NCBI RefSeq assembly: GCF_000383915.1
Contig: NZ_KB912942.1
Location: 4,555,039-4,619,038, forward strand
From: Amycolatopsis benzoatilytica AK 16/65
GTDB lineage: Bacteria > Actinomycetota > Actinomycetes > Mycobacteriales > Pseudonocardiaceae
Length of the DNA stretch: 64,000 nt
Reading direction: 5' to 3'
Position 1 is the first letter of the stretch, and every line of letters starts with the position of its first letter. Below, one piece after another: positions 50,289 through 58,578 of this stretch. The notes beneath the pieces are model-generated. The model had not been told where the DNA came from and did not search any database. It saw only the letters and a list, made by a program, of their open reading frames with translations. A program made the position numbers and the translations under genes.

Positions 50289-51611
50289 TCAGGAATCCTC
50301 GGCCCGAGTCGGGTGCTCCGCTTCCTGGAAGTCGAGCGCCTCCGATACGGCTCGCAGATACCCGCTGAGCTCACGCCCGGCCCGCACGACGTGCCTGATG
50401 TTGGAGGGCTGGGCCAGGCGGCCGATGTCGTTGAGCACGTTTCCCTCGACTACGACGACATCGCCGACGGCACCGGTCCGCAGTGAGCCAAGATCCGGTC
50501 GGTCCAACAGCGACGCCGCGTTCGTCGTAGCGGTGGTGATCGCTTCTTCTGCGGACATGCCGTGCCGCACGTACAGCTCGAGCTCGCGCGCGTGCGCGCC
50601 GAACGGACACAGCGTGCCCGAGGAGTCGGTGCCCATCGCCACCTTGACCCCGGCCTCGCGTGCCAGTGCGAACGACTTCAGCGTGCGGTCGTGTGCTTCG
50701 CTGAGGTCCGCCACTCCTTGGGCGGTCAGGCCCCGGAGTGTCCCCTCCCGTTGACACCAGTCGTTGAAGGACATGGTGGGGACGAGGAAGGTCCCGCGCT
50801 CAGCCATCTCGATCGCCATCTCCTCGTCGAGATACGAACCATGCTCGATGGAGTCGACACCTGCGGCAAGACTGCGTCGAATGCCTTCGGCAGAGAGTGC
50901 GTGCGCTGCGACCCGCAGGTCCAGCTCGTGGGCAGTCTCGACGATGGCGGTCAGCTCGGCGATGCTGTAGTTGGGCCAGCTCGGCCGTTCGCCCTTCGAC
51001 ATCCCGCCGCTGGCCATCACCTTGATGAAGTCCGCACCAGCCCGGGCTTGGAGGCGCACGAGCTTGCGGCACTCCTCGATGCCGTCTGCCGTGTCCCACT
51101 GTTCTCGTGGCGTGTACGGCGGATAGAACAGATCGCCGTGACCGTTGGTCATGGTGATCCACCACGGAGCGACCACCAAACGAGGTCCGACCGCCAAGCC
51201 TTCATCGGTGAAATCGCGAAGCTCGGGCTCTCCGGCGCCGCGGTGCCCCATGACACGCAGCGTCGTGAATCCGGCGGCGAGCGCTCGGTGGGCGTTGCGC
51301 AGCCCGTGCAGCAGCTTGGCCGGCTTGCTCACCTGGCCGCGGAAGACATCGCTCGCAATTACGTGCTGGTGATCGGAATTGGTCGTCAGGTGGACGTGGG
51401 CGTCGATCAGGCCGGGCAGGACGGTGCAACCTGCAGCGTCAAGCCGGGGAGTCCCCGGGGGGACCCTGCCCTCTGCCCGCGGCCCTGCGTAGGCCACTGT
51501 GCCTGCTCGGATGTGCACGAGTCCGTCGCTGTGATGCTGGCCCGGCCCCGACCACACCAAGCCGCCTTCGATCGCGATGTCGCCGGCAGTCATCGCGAGC
51601 CCGGGAAGCAC
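50289..51611 (-). CDS. Metal-dependent amidohydrolase (imidazolonepropionase/prolidase-like)
   Basis: A 440-aa protein from GTG 51611; ATG 51593 is the alternative and neither has a clear ribosome site. The amidohydrolase barrel shows PGLIDAHVHLT (HxH), an internal metal Lys candidate in ADFIKVMASGG, AAHALSAEG, SIEHGSYLD, and the catalytic Asp in VAMGTDSSG. The C-terminus GAVGDVVVVEGNVLND is standard. It should hydrolyse a cyclic amide, imine or peptide-like bond. It follows the PRPP synthetase by about 25-40 bp in the leftward series. Confidence 0.92.
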   Translation of the reverse strand: MLPGLAMTAGDIAIEGGLVWSGPGQHHSDGLVHIRAGTVAYAGPRAEGRVPPGTPRLDAAGCTVLPGLIDAHVHLTTNSDHQHVIASDVFRGQVSKPAKLLHGLRNAHRALAAGFTTLRVMGHRGAGEPELRDFTDEGLAVGPRLVVAPWWITMTNGHGDLFYPPYTPREQWDTADGIEECRKLVRLQARAGADFIKVMASGGMSKGERPSWPNYSIAELTAIVETAHELDLRVAAHALSAEGIRRSLAAGVDSIEHGSYLDEEMAIEMAERGTFLVPTMSFNDWCQREGTLRGLTAQGVADLSEAHDRTLKSFALAREAGVKVAMGTDSSGTLCPFGAHARELELYVRHGMSAEEAITTATTNAASLLDRPDLGSLRTGAVGDVVVVEGNVLNDIGRLAQPSNIRHVVRAGRELSGYLRAVSEALDFQEAEHPTRAEDS

Positions 51612-51635
51612 GCTGGATCTGACATTCTCATCCCC

Positions 51636-52628
51636 TTAGAAGGTGTGGTTCTTTCCGCCGAAGACAGCGCTCACGGAACCGTCGGTGAAGATGCTGCTGA
51701 TCGAGTCCGCGAGCAGCGGGGCACAGGAAAGCACCTTGATCTTGTCAGGGGCACCTGCGCGGAGCGGGATCGTGTCGGTGACGACGACTTGCTCGAAAGG
51801 CGACGCAGCAAGACGTTCGTACGCACGCCCGCTGAAGACCCCGTGGGTCGCTGCGGCGAGCACTCGTCGAGCACCCGCGTGCTTGAGCGCCTCTCCTGCC
51901 GCGCACAACGTGCCGGCGGTGTCGATCATGTCGTCGATCACGATGGCGGTCTTCCCGCGGACATCGCCGATGACGGTGGTGATCTCGGCGACCTGCTGCT
52001 GGGGCCGCTCCTTGTCCAGGATGGCCAGGCCGGCCCCGATCTGCGTGGCGAACTGCTTGTTGAGCTTCACCCGACCCGAGTCCGGAGCGACGATCACCAG
52101 GTCGTCGTCGAGGCCGGCGAAGTAGTCACTGAGGATGCCCAACGCCGTCATGTGGTCGACCGGGATGCCGAAGAACCCCTGCAACTGGCCGGCGTGCAGG
52201 TCCATCGTCAGCACTCGGTCAACACCCGTCGCCTCAAGTGCGCGAGCCACCATGCGAGCCGAGATCGGCTCGCGCGGAGCTGACTTCTTGTCCTGCCGCG
52301 AGTAGCCATACCACGGAGTCACTGCGATCACGCGGTGCGCGCTCGCGCCGACGGCGGCGTCCACCATCACCAGGAGCTCCAGGAGCGAGTCGTTCGCATT
52401 GACGCCCGTCTCCGGGTTCGCGCACATCGGCTGAACGATGAAGACATCCGCGCCACGGATTGATTCTTCGAACCTGCTGTAGACCTCTCCGCTGGAGAAC
52501 GTCTTCAGGGTCACCTTGCCAAGCTCGATCTCAAGAAGCTCAGCGATGGCACCCGCCAATGGCGCGTTGGACCGGCCGGAGAACACCATCAGCCGCCTGC
52601 CCCAATTAGCCTGCAACGACGCGTTCAT
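51636..52628 (-). CDS. prs: Ribose-phosphate pyrophosphokinase (PRPP synthetase), accessory copy
   Basis: A 330-aa protein from ATG 52628; a GTG at 52706 is less likely because it lies next to the operator-like site. Family marks: FSSGEVYSRFEESIRGADVFIVQ, WYGYSRQDKKSAPREPI (flexible catalytic loop), MDLHAGQLQGFF, and the PRPP loop VIVIDDMIDTAGT region. It makes PRPP from ribose 5-phosphate and ATP. PRPP is the co-substrate of the NAMPT encoded at the head of the series, and the ribokinase just upstream makes ribose 5-phosphate. A housekeeping copy would normally sit beside glmU, so this one looks dedicated. Confidence 0.95.
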   Translation of the reverse strand: MNASLQANWGRRLMVFSGRSNAPLAGAIAELLEIELGKVTLKTFSSGEVYSRFEESIRGADVFIVQPMCANPETGVNANDSLLELLVMVDAAVGASAHRVIAVTPWYGYSRQDKKSAPREPISARMVARALEATGVDRVLTMDLHAGQLQGFFGIPVDHMTALGILSDYFAGLDDDLVIVAPDSGRVKLNKQFATQIGAGLAILDKERPQQQVAEITTVIGDVRGKTAIVIDDMIDTAGTLCAAGEALKHAGARRVLAAATHGVFSGRAYERLAASPFEQVVVTDTIPLRAGAPDKIKVLSCAPLLADSISSIFTDGSVSAVFGGKNHTF

Positions 52629-52710
52629 GAGCTCACCACTCCGCCAGTGCGGATTACGGGCGCCCGAGGGCGCATCCGACCTTCCTCGGTCAGTGGTCAG
52701 ATTCACGATG

Positions 52711-52724
52711 CAGAAGCCTTTCTA
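52711..52724 (+). promoter_or_regulatory. LacI-type operator-like site upstream of prs
   Basis: CAGAAGCCTTTCTA matches the site at 60192 (TAGAAACCTTTCTA) at 12 of 14 positions. It lies in the 138-bp gap between ribokinase and prs. Confidence 0.45.
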
Positions 52725-52766
52725 CTTCGGTCCGAAAAATCGGAGACGCTGCGGGTTCGACCGCCG

Positions 52767-53756
52767 TTACGTGCCCGCGCGGCGCTCGGTGGTCGCCAGG
52801 ACGGCGTCGATCGTCGCCGCACTCGGCATGCCCGTGCGCGCGCCCGCCGACTCAACCGACAACGCCGCAGCAACCACTCCGCGCCGCGCCGCGCCGGCGA
52901 CGTCCGTTCCCGCTGCCAAGCTGGCGGCAAACACGCCGTTGAAGGTGTCCCCAGCGCCGGTGGTATCGACCACTCGACGTGCCGGCCAAGCCGGAATCCG
53001 GGTGCTGACTCCGTCAGCACCGCACAACAGCACCCCGTCGGCGCCCAGTGTGACTACCACCGGCGCTCTCGTATGCGATGCCACCGCGGCCGCCATCTTC
53101 TCCGCCGGCGGGTCTCCGGGCTCACCGAGCAGCTGGTAGAGGTCTCGCAGCTCGCCTTGGTTCGGGGTGATGATCGGGGCGAGCTTGAGGAGCTCTTGGA
53201 TGCCGGGGGCGACAGGCGCCGGGTTGAGCACACACAGCCACCCCTGCGCGGTGGCGGCTTCGACCGCTTCGACGACTGCCGCGGCGGAGATCTCCGTACT
53301 CACCAGAACACACCCTGGCCACCCGCTCGCTCGCTCGATCGCGGCCCTCACGTCCCGAGCGCCCACCACCGCATTTGCACCGGCGGCTACGGCGATCTGG
53401 TTCTCCCCGAAGGGATCCACGACAATGAGCGCAGCTCCAGTAGCGGACCCGTCCTTGATCACGACATCGCTGACGTCGATCCCTTCGGCTCGCAGCTCGG
53501 CCAACGCAGCCACTCCGAACTCGTCAGACCCGACGGCGCCGACGTAGCGGACGTCGGTGCCTGAGCGCACCGCCGCGACAGCGGCGTTGCCGCCCTTCCC
53601 TCCGCCGTGACGCTGCAAGTCCGCCCCCACCACGGTCTCCCCTGGTCCGGGAAGCCTGGAGGCGGCGACGACCATGTCGACGTTCAGCGCCCCGACGACG
53701 AGGAGGCGCCCGCCCCTGCCTGATCCGGCCGACCGCGCACCGTCGCTCAAGCTCAC
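52767..53756 (-). CDS. Ribokinase-like PfkB sugar kinase
   Basis: A 329-aa protein; GTG 53756 overlaps the ThuA-like stop by 4 nt. VVGALNVDMVVAASRLPGPGETV opens the ribokinase group. HGGGKGGNAAVAAVRSG is the sugar-binding signature. LNPAPVAPG is present, and the catalytic DTTGAGDTFNGVF is intact with its anion hole and base. It phosphorylates ribose, presumably that freed by the nucleoside hydrolase at 42556, feeding prs directly downstream. Confidence 0.93.
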   Translation of the reverse strand: MSLSDGARSAGSGRGGRLLVVGALNVDMVVAASRLPGPGETVVGADLQRHGGGKGGNAAVAAVRSGTDVRYVGAVGSDEFGVAALAELRAEGIDVSDVVIKDGSATGAALIVVDPFGENQIAVAAGANAVVGARDVRAAIERASGWPGCVLVSTEISAAAVVEAVEAATAQGWLCVLNPAPVAPGIQELLKLAPIITPNQGELRDLYQLLGEPGDPPAEKMAAAVASHTRAPVVVTLGADGVLLCGADGVSTRIPAWPARRVVDTTGAGDTFNGVFAASLAAGTDVAGAARRGVVAAALSVESAGARTGMPSAATIDAVLATTERRAGT

Positions 53757-54550
53757 GACACCTTTTCCCCGAGCGCCGGCGCTTTTTGCGCCTGCGCGGT
53801 CCACGAGACAATCGCCGTCCACATCTCGCCGTAGTGCGGCCAGTCCAGGAACTCCTGAGGTGCCCAGTGCGGGGCGAGATCGGAGGCAAACGCCGCGGTC
53901 CTGCCGTCACCGTGCTGGCCCACGACCAACATCGGGTCCTCGCCCACCCGCGCCACGACGGTGGCGTCCGGCTTCGCGATGAGTTTGTTGTAGCCGAGAA
54001 GGTGGGGCCATTCCGGCGGCGTGCCGCCCAGGACCGGGTGATCAGGCTGGCAGACCTCCACCTCGACCCCCTCCGACCTCTCGACACGGTCGTCGTACGG
54101 GAGCATGGCCACGGGCAGCGGATCGGCGAGCGGGCTCATGCCGAAGCGGCCCTTGCCATCGATTCCGGTGAAGGAAAGATACCCCCCGACCATGACGAGC
54201 CCGCCACCTCGCTTGACGTAATCCGCAACCAGGCCAAGCCGGTTTGGCGACCTCTCCGATCGCAGGAAACTCTCGTCCGGCAGCAGGAAGGAGTTGGATC
54301 CGATGTCAGAGATGATGATTACGTCGAACTCGTCGATTTCCTCCGGCGAGCGGGGGAACCGCAAGGTGATCTCGTGGCCGCGGACGTAGGTGACGTCGAA
54401 CCCAGCGTCATTCAGGCAGCCGAGGAAGAAGCCCGCGCCCTCCTCGTACTCGGTCGAGTGGAACTGGTCGAAGCCCTTCATGTGGATCGTGTGTTTCACC
54501 CACGACTCCCCCACGAACAGAACCCTGAGCGGCGACCCGATGGTGCTCAT
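53753..54550 (-). CDS. ThuA-like / glutamine amidotransferase-like protein
   Basis: A 265-aa protein; ATG 54550 overlaps the HAD stop. RVLFVGESWVKHTIHMKGFDQF is followed by FDVIIISDIGSNSFLLPDE and ADYVKRGGGLVMVGGYLSFTGIDG, a class I amidotransferase-type fold of the ThuA/DUF1355 group. There is no Cys at the nucleophile elbow, so it is not a glutaminase. Related proteins occur in sugar and trehalose catabolic operons with oxidoreductases. Its tight coupling to HAD and ribokinase suggests a role in the sugar half of the pathway. Confidence 0.82.
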   Translation of the reverse strand: MSTIGSPLRVLFVGESWVKHTIHMKGFDQFHSTEYEEGAGFFLGCLNDAGFDVTYVRGHEITLRFPRSPEEIDEFDVIIISDIGSNSFLLPDESFLRSERSPNRLGLVADYVKRGGGLVMVGGYLSFTGIDGKGRFGMSPLADPLPVAMLPYDDRVERSEGVEVEVCQPDHPVLGGTPPEWPHLLGYNKLIAKPDATVVARVGEDPMLVVGQHGDGRTAAFASDLAPHWAPQEFLDWPHYGEMWTAIVSWTAQAQKAPALGEKVS

Positions 54551-55239
54551 GAACTGGAACTCCCTTGCGCGAACTGGTTTCTGGTTGATGCGGCTTTGAG
54601 CTGGCGACCCAGCGCATGCGCCTCGCGGATGTCGATCCCGAGGTAGGTCTTCGCGGCCAGGGGCGCCAAGACGGGCGACGGGTTCACCGCGACCGAGTGC
54701 GGGAACGTCGTGAACAGCTCCACGTCGCTGGATGAGTCCCCGTAGACCACACACTCGTCGGCGGTCAGGTTGCGAGCAGCGAGAGCCGACTGGGTGATTG
54801 CCACCTTCGCCTCTGGCATCAGCGTCGCTGAGTTCTCCAGCGGGCTGCCCAACTCGACGGCCGAGCCGTAGGTCTCGTTGACGCCCCAAAGCTCCAGCCT
54901 GCGGACGAAGAACGTCGGCGACTGGGAAATCACGATCACGTCCTCGCCGTGAGATCGAATGCTCTCGAAGGTTTCGGCGACACCGTCCATCCAGGGCGAG
55001 CTCTGAAAGGCATCGTCGAAGTCGGCAGGGGATGCGTCCTTGCAGATGTCGAGGAGCTTCGACCAGAAGTCGGTGTCGGAGATCGTCCCCTCGCCCCATG
55101 CCCTCTCGATTTCCTGCCCGGCCTCGAGTTGGCCCATCTGGCGAGCCAGCTCGATCGTGGCGGTGCTCCTCAGGAGGGTGCCGTCCATGTCGAAGACATG
55201 GAGGCAGCCCACCTTGCTGGCCTCAGCGGATGTGTTCAC
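54547..55239 (-). CDS. HAD-superfamily phosphatase (SerB-like)
   Basis: A 230-aa protein from GTG 55239, two bases after the aldehyde dehydrogenase stop. Motif I is FDMDGTLLRS, with the nucleophile Asp and acid Asp. A C1 cap follows (QEIERAWGEGTISDTDFW). Motif II is IVISQSP, the Lys is in MPEAKVA, and motif IV is VVYGDSSSDVELF. It hydrolyses a small phosphomonoester such as a phosphoserine- or sugar-phosphate-like compound. It may dephosphorylate a mononucleotide before the nucleoside hydrolase step (inference). Confidence 0.92.
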   Translation of the reverse strand: MNTSAEASKVGCLHVFDMDGTLLRSTATIELARQMGQLEAGQEIERAWGEGTISDTDFWSKLLDICKDASPADFDDAFQSSPWMDGVAETFESIRSHGEDVIVISQSPTFFVRRLELWGVNETYGSAVELGSPLENSATLMPEAKVAITQSALAARNLTADECVVYGDSSSDVELFTTFPHSVAVNPSPVLAPLAAKTYLGIDIREAHALGRQLKAASTRNQFAQGSSSS

Positions 55240-55241
55240 CT

Positions 55242-56744
55242 TCAGGGCCGCCCTTCGGGCGAGGAGGAGAACCGCGGCTTCTGATCGAGTACGACGGTCT
55301 TGTTCTCGAGGTACGGCAGAAGGCCGGCTACGCCGCCCTCTCGGCCGACACCCGACTGCTTGAAGCCGCCGAAGCCGATCCCGAAGTCTGCCCGGTTGCC
55401 GTTCTGCCCCACTGTCCCTGCGCGCAGGCGCCTGGCCACCTCGCGAGCACGGTCCGCGTCGTTGGTGAACACCGAAGCGTTGAGACCGAACACAGAGTCA
55501 TTGGCGATCCGGATCGCGTCTTCCTCGTCAGCAGCGGCGATGACGGAGATCACTGGCCCGAAGATCTCCTCTTGGGCGATCCGGGAGGAGTTGTTCACAT
55601 TCCCGAAAACGGTCGGCTCAATGAACCAGCCCCGGTCGAGGTCCTTGGGGCGGTTACCGCCGAACGCCAGAGTAGCCCCTTCGTCCTTGCCGATCTGGAC
55701 ATAACCCTCGACGCGCTCACGCTGTCGGCGAGAGGCCAGCGGCCCCATCTGGACGCTGGGGTCGAACGGGTTCCCCACCTTGACCCGAGAGAACCGCTCG
55801 GCGAGCGCCTCGAGCATCTCGTCGTGCCGATGGCGCGCCACGATCACCCGAGTCAGCGATGCACAGATCTGGCCGGAAACAAAGCACGCGCCCCCGGTCA
55901 GGCTGTCGGCCGCCGCGGCAATGTCCATGTCGTCGAGGACGACCGCCGCCGATTTGCCTCCCAGCTCGAGGGTGTACCGCCCGATGCGCTCGGCCAAGAT
56001 CCCCGCGATCCTCTTCCCCACCGCCGTAGACCCGGTGAAGGTGATCTTGTCCACGCGGTGATCGGTCACCAGCGCTTCAGAGGCATCCCTGTCGGCGGTG
56101 AGCACGTTAACCACGCCGCGGGGGAGGCCGACCTGTTCAGCGATCTCCGCGATGACATACGCGGCTCCCGGTGCCTCCGGTGACGCCTTGACGATCACCG
56201 TGCACCCGGCGAGCAGCGCGGGTGCCAGCTTCCAGGCGGCCAGGTGCATCGGGGTGTTCCACGGAATGATCGCCCCCACGACGCCTACGGGCTCCCCGAC
56301 GATCATCCCGAAGCCTTCGCCCGAGCTGGTGGGCACCTCTTGCTCGAACGGATACCGATCGGCGAGATCCGCGTAGTAGTCGAACGCCCCAGGGACCTCC
56401 TGCAGGACGGCCGGCACAATGCCGGCGATGACCCCCGTCTCTCGGGGCCACAACTGGACCAGGTCATCGGAGCGTTTGGCTGCGGCCTGAGCGATGGCGC
56501 GAAGGAACTCCGCCCGCCGGCTCGGCGGCATCCGTGGCCACGGGCCGTCGTCGAAGGCCCGGCGTGCCGCTCCCACCGCCCGCGCGACATCCGCCGCTTC
56601 GGCCTCAGCGACACTGAAAAACCGCTCCTCCGTCGCCGCTTCGATCACGTCGATCGTGTGGGTCGTCGAAGGATCGACCCACTGCCCGTCAATGTAGAAC
56701 TGCCCCGGATTCGAGATCGGCGCGCTGGGCGTCTTGATTGTCAT
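55242..56744 (-). CDS. Aldehyde dehydrogenase of the LacI-controlled locus
   Basis: A 500-aa protein from ATG 56744. QFYIDGQWVDPST opens the family. IIPWNTPMHL, VIVKASPEAPG, FTGSTAVGKR, LELGGKSAAVV (base Glu) and VSGQICASLTR (nucleophile Cys) are all present, as is EEIFGPVISV. It oxidises an aldehyde with NAD(P), likely one produced by the luciferase-like monooxygenase upstream. It is clearly distinct from the dehydrogenase at 20395. Confidence 0.95.
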   Translation of the reverse strand: MTIKTPSAPISNPGQFYIDGQWVDPSTTHTIDVIEAATEERFFSVAEAEAADVARAVGAARRAFDDGPWPRMPPSRRAEFLRAIAQAAAKRSDDLVQLWPRETGVIAGIVPAVLQEVPGAFDYYADLADRYPFEQEVPTSSGEGFGMIVGEPVGVVGAIIPWNTPMHLAAWKLAPALLAGCTVIVKASPEAPGAAYVIAEIAEQVGLPRGVVNVLTADRDASEALVTDHRVDKITFTGSTAVGKRIAGILAERIGRYTLELGGKSAAVVLDDMDIAAAADSLTGGACFVSGQICASLTRVIVARHRHDEMLEALAERFSRVKVGNPFDPSVQMGPLASRRQRERVEGYVQIGKDEGATLAFGGNRPKDLDRGWFIEPTVFGNVNNSSRIAQEEIFGPVISVIAAADEEDAIRIANDSVFGLNASVFTNDADRAREVARRLRAGTVGQNGNRADFGIGFGGFKQSGVGREGGVAGLLPYLENKTVVLDQKPRFSSSPEGRP

Positions 56745-56894
56745 CGGAATGCTTCGCCTCCAACTGGTCGGCTACCGCAGAGCTGGTGGTTGTCGTCAAT
56801 TGCCGACCCGGCACTTCATCGGATCGCGCCCAGTCGGCGATGGGCGCGAGGCCGGTGGCCAAGGAACTGGACGCGGTGGACCAGCGACTCGCCG

Positions 56895-57236
56895 TCACAC
56901 AGCGTGATCCAAAACCCCCTCGAAGGGCGTGGATTCGATTACCCGCCGACGGATGGCCTGGTACAGCGGACCGTTCTCCTCACGACTGGCCAACGCTGAT
57001 GCCCAATCAGGGTCCGCAAGGAACGTGCCCCATTTGCGCTCCAGCTCAGCAAGGTCGGAGAACCGCATCGTGTAGACGACCTCATTGAAAGAGTTGTCGC
57101 CGATGGTGGTGCAACCCACCTGCGTCATCTCCATCCCGTGCTTCCTGAACAGCGGCACCACCACTGACGTGAACAGGTCGACGACATCTCGGAAACGACC
57201 TGCCGCCGGGATATACTCGCGAACCTCGTAAATCAC
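56895..57236 (-). CDS. NIPSNAP-family small protein
   Basis: A 113-aa protein. GTG 57236 is chosen because GGAGG lies eight bases upstream and the family starts with IYEVREY; the frame is open 66 bp further. The ferredoxin-like dimeric barrel is visible: VIYEVREYIPAAGRF, then VVYTMRFSDLAELERKWGTFLADPDW. The family function is not settled; members often accompany monooxygenases and may act as small oxygenases or binding proteins. It lies between the monooxygenase and the aldehyde dehydrogenase. Confidence 0.88.
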   Translation of the reverse strand: MIYEVREYIPAAGRFRDVVDLFTSVVVPLFRKHGMEMTQVGCTTIGDNSFNEVVYTMRFSDLAELERKWGTFLADPDWASALASREENGPLYQAIRRRVIESTPFEGVLDHAV

Positions 57237-57342
57237 CTTGTTGACCTCCTCTGCGGTCTTCGCCTTCTGAGCCCTCACGGCAATCGACGGGTGGACGTCC
57301 ACGGCTGGTATCGCTCAGGCGCACTTGGAGACGCGAAGGGTG

Positions 57343-58437
57343 CTAGTCCGCGAACGCGGGAAAGACCTCTTCAGCCATCATCTTCATGTTCTTGACGATC
57401 GCGTCGGTGGGCTGACCGACCGCGATGAGGCACGCCAAGTGGTCCACTCCAAGCTTCTCGTAGGACTTGAACCGCTCGATCATGCGATCCGGCGTGGTCA
57501 ACACCGGGTCGGCGTACTTATCCAGCAGGTTGTCCCTGGAGAAGGAATGCTGCTCAGGTGTCATATTCCCGCGGTGCACATAGTCTCGGCTCTCGCCGAC
57601 ATTGCGGGTGGCGAGCCGCTCTTCCTTGGTGTCGACCGTGCCGGGACCCTTGACCAGGGCCATGTAGTAGTTGTATTCGTTCACGACGTCGTCGAAGTAC
57701 TCCAACGCCTCTTCCTCGGTACGACCGACCCAGGTGTGGCGGAGCACCATGACCTCACCGCGAGGATTCCCGGTCTTTTCGATCTCGTCGTTGTAGCTCC
57801 CGATGAGCTCCTCAAGGTCGCCGTAGGGCTCGAAGTTGCCGTAGTTCGGCGCCGTGATCAGATTCAGGCCCTGCTGAGCGACCCGGCGAACACCTTCGTT
57901 GCTCTGCGATGCGACCCAGATGTCAGGATGCGGCTTCGTCGCCGGCTTCGGGACCAGGGTCGTCGGCGGGAATGAATAGAACTGGCCGTCATGGGACACG
58001 TCGTCTTCAGCGAAGAGCCGACGGACGATCTCCAGCCCTTCTTCGTACATTGCCCGCTGGTTCTCCGGCTTCACCCCGAGCCGATCGAGTTGGAACCTGC
58101 TCCCGCCGCGTGCCACGCCGATCCCGATCCGACCTGGCGCGAGATGATCCAGCAGGCTCATCTCGGAAGCGACCAGGAGCGGGTTGTAAGCCGGCAGGAC
58201 GACCACCCCCGGGACGATCCGCAGCCGCTTGGTCCGCTGAGCCACGACCGTCGCGAACATCATCGCCGAGGGATTGGCTACGTAGTTCTGGAACTGGTTC
58301 TCGTTGATCGTGATCCCCTCGAAGCCGAACTCCTCAGCGGCATCGACGATCCTGAGCATGCTGTCCAAAACCTCGGACCAGGGCCGGGTCGTGTCCGGAT
58401 AAAAGAACGGCGCCGTAACCCAGAACTTCATTGCCAT
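57343..58437 (-). CDS. Luciferase-like flavin-dependent monooxygenase (LLM class)
   Basis: A 364-aa protein from ATG 58437 (GAGGAAA upstream); ATG 58431 also fits. The LLM barrel shows FGFEGITINENQF, RTKRLRIVPGVVVLPAYNPLLVASEMSLLDHLAPGRIGIGVARG, PDIWVASQSNEGVRRVAQQGLN and EALEYFDDVV. It is full length, with the LxPGRIGIG core typical of FMN- rather than F420-dependent members. It hydroxylates or cleaves a C-N or C-C bond using reduced flavin, likely from the fusion protein at 46174. Known LLM members include riboflavin- and heterocycle-degrading enzymes. It is the second gene of the leftward series after NAMPT. Confidence 0.93.
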   Translation of the reverse strand: MAMKFWVTAPFFYPDTTRPWSEVLDSMLRIVDAAEEFGFEGITINENQFQNYVANPSAMMFATVVAQRTKRLRIVPGVVVLPAYNPLLVASEMSLLDHLAPGRIGIGVARGGSRFQLDRLGVKPENQRAMYEEGLEIVRRLFAEDDVSHDGQFYSFPPTTLVPKPATKPHPDIWVASQSNEGVRRVAQQGLNLITAPNYGNFEPYGDLEELIGSYNDEIEKTGNPRGEVMVLRHTWVGRTEEEALEYFDDVVNEYNYYMALVKGPGTVDTKEERLATRNVGESRDYVHRGNMTPEQHSFSRDNLLDKYADPVLTTPDRMIERFKSYEKLGVDHLACLIAVGQPTDAIVKNMKMMAEEVFPAFAD

Positions 58438-58578
58438 CGTGTTTTCCTCAACTCTTGTTCGCTGACTTCCAAGGGGACCGCAGGACCAACCCCCGAGGCT
58501 CTCGGCGCGGCAGTCCACGGCATCGGGAAAGACCACGATGCCGTGGACTGCTTCATGAATGCCTCGCGGGTGAGTGAT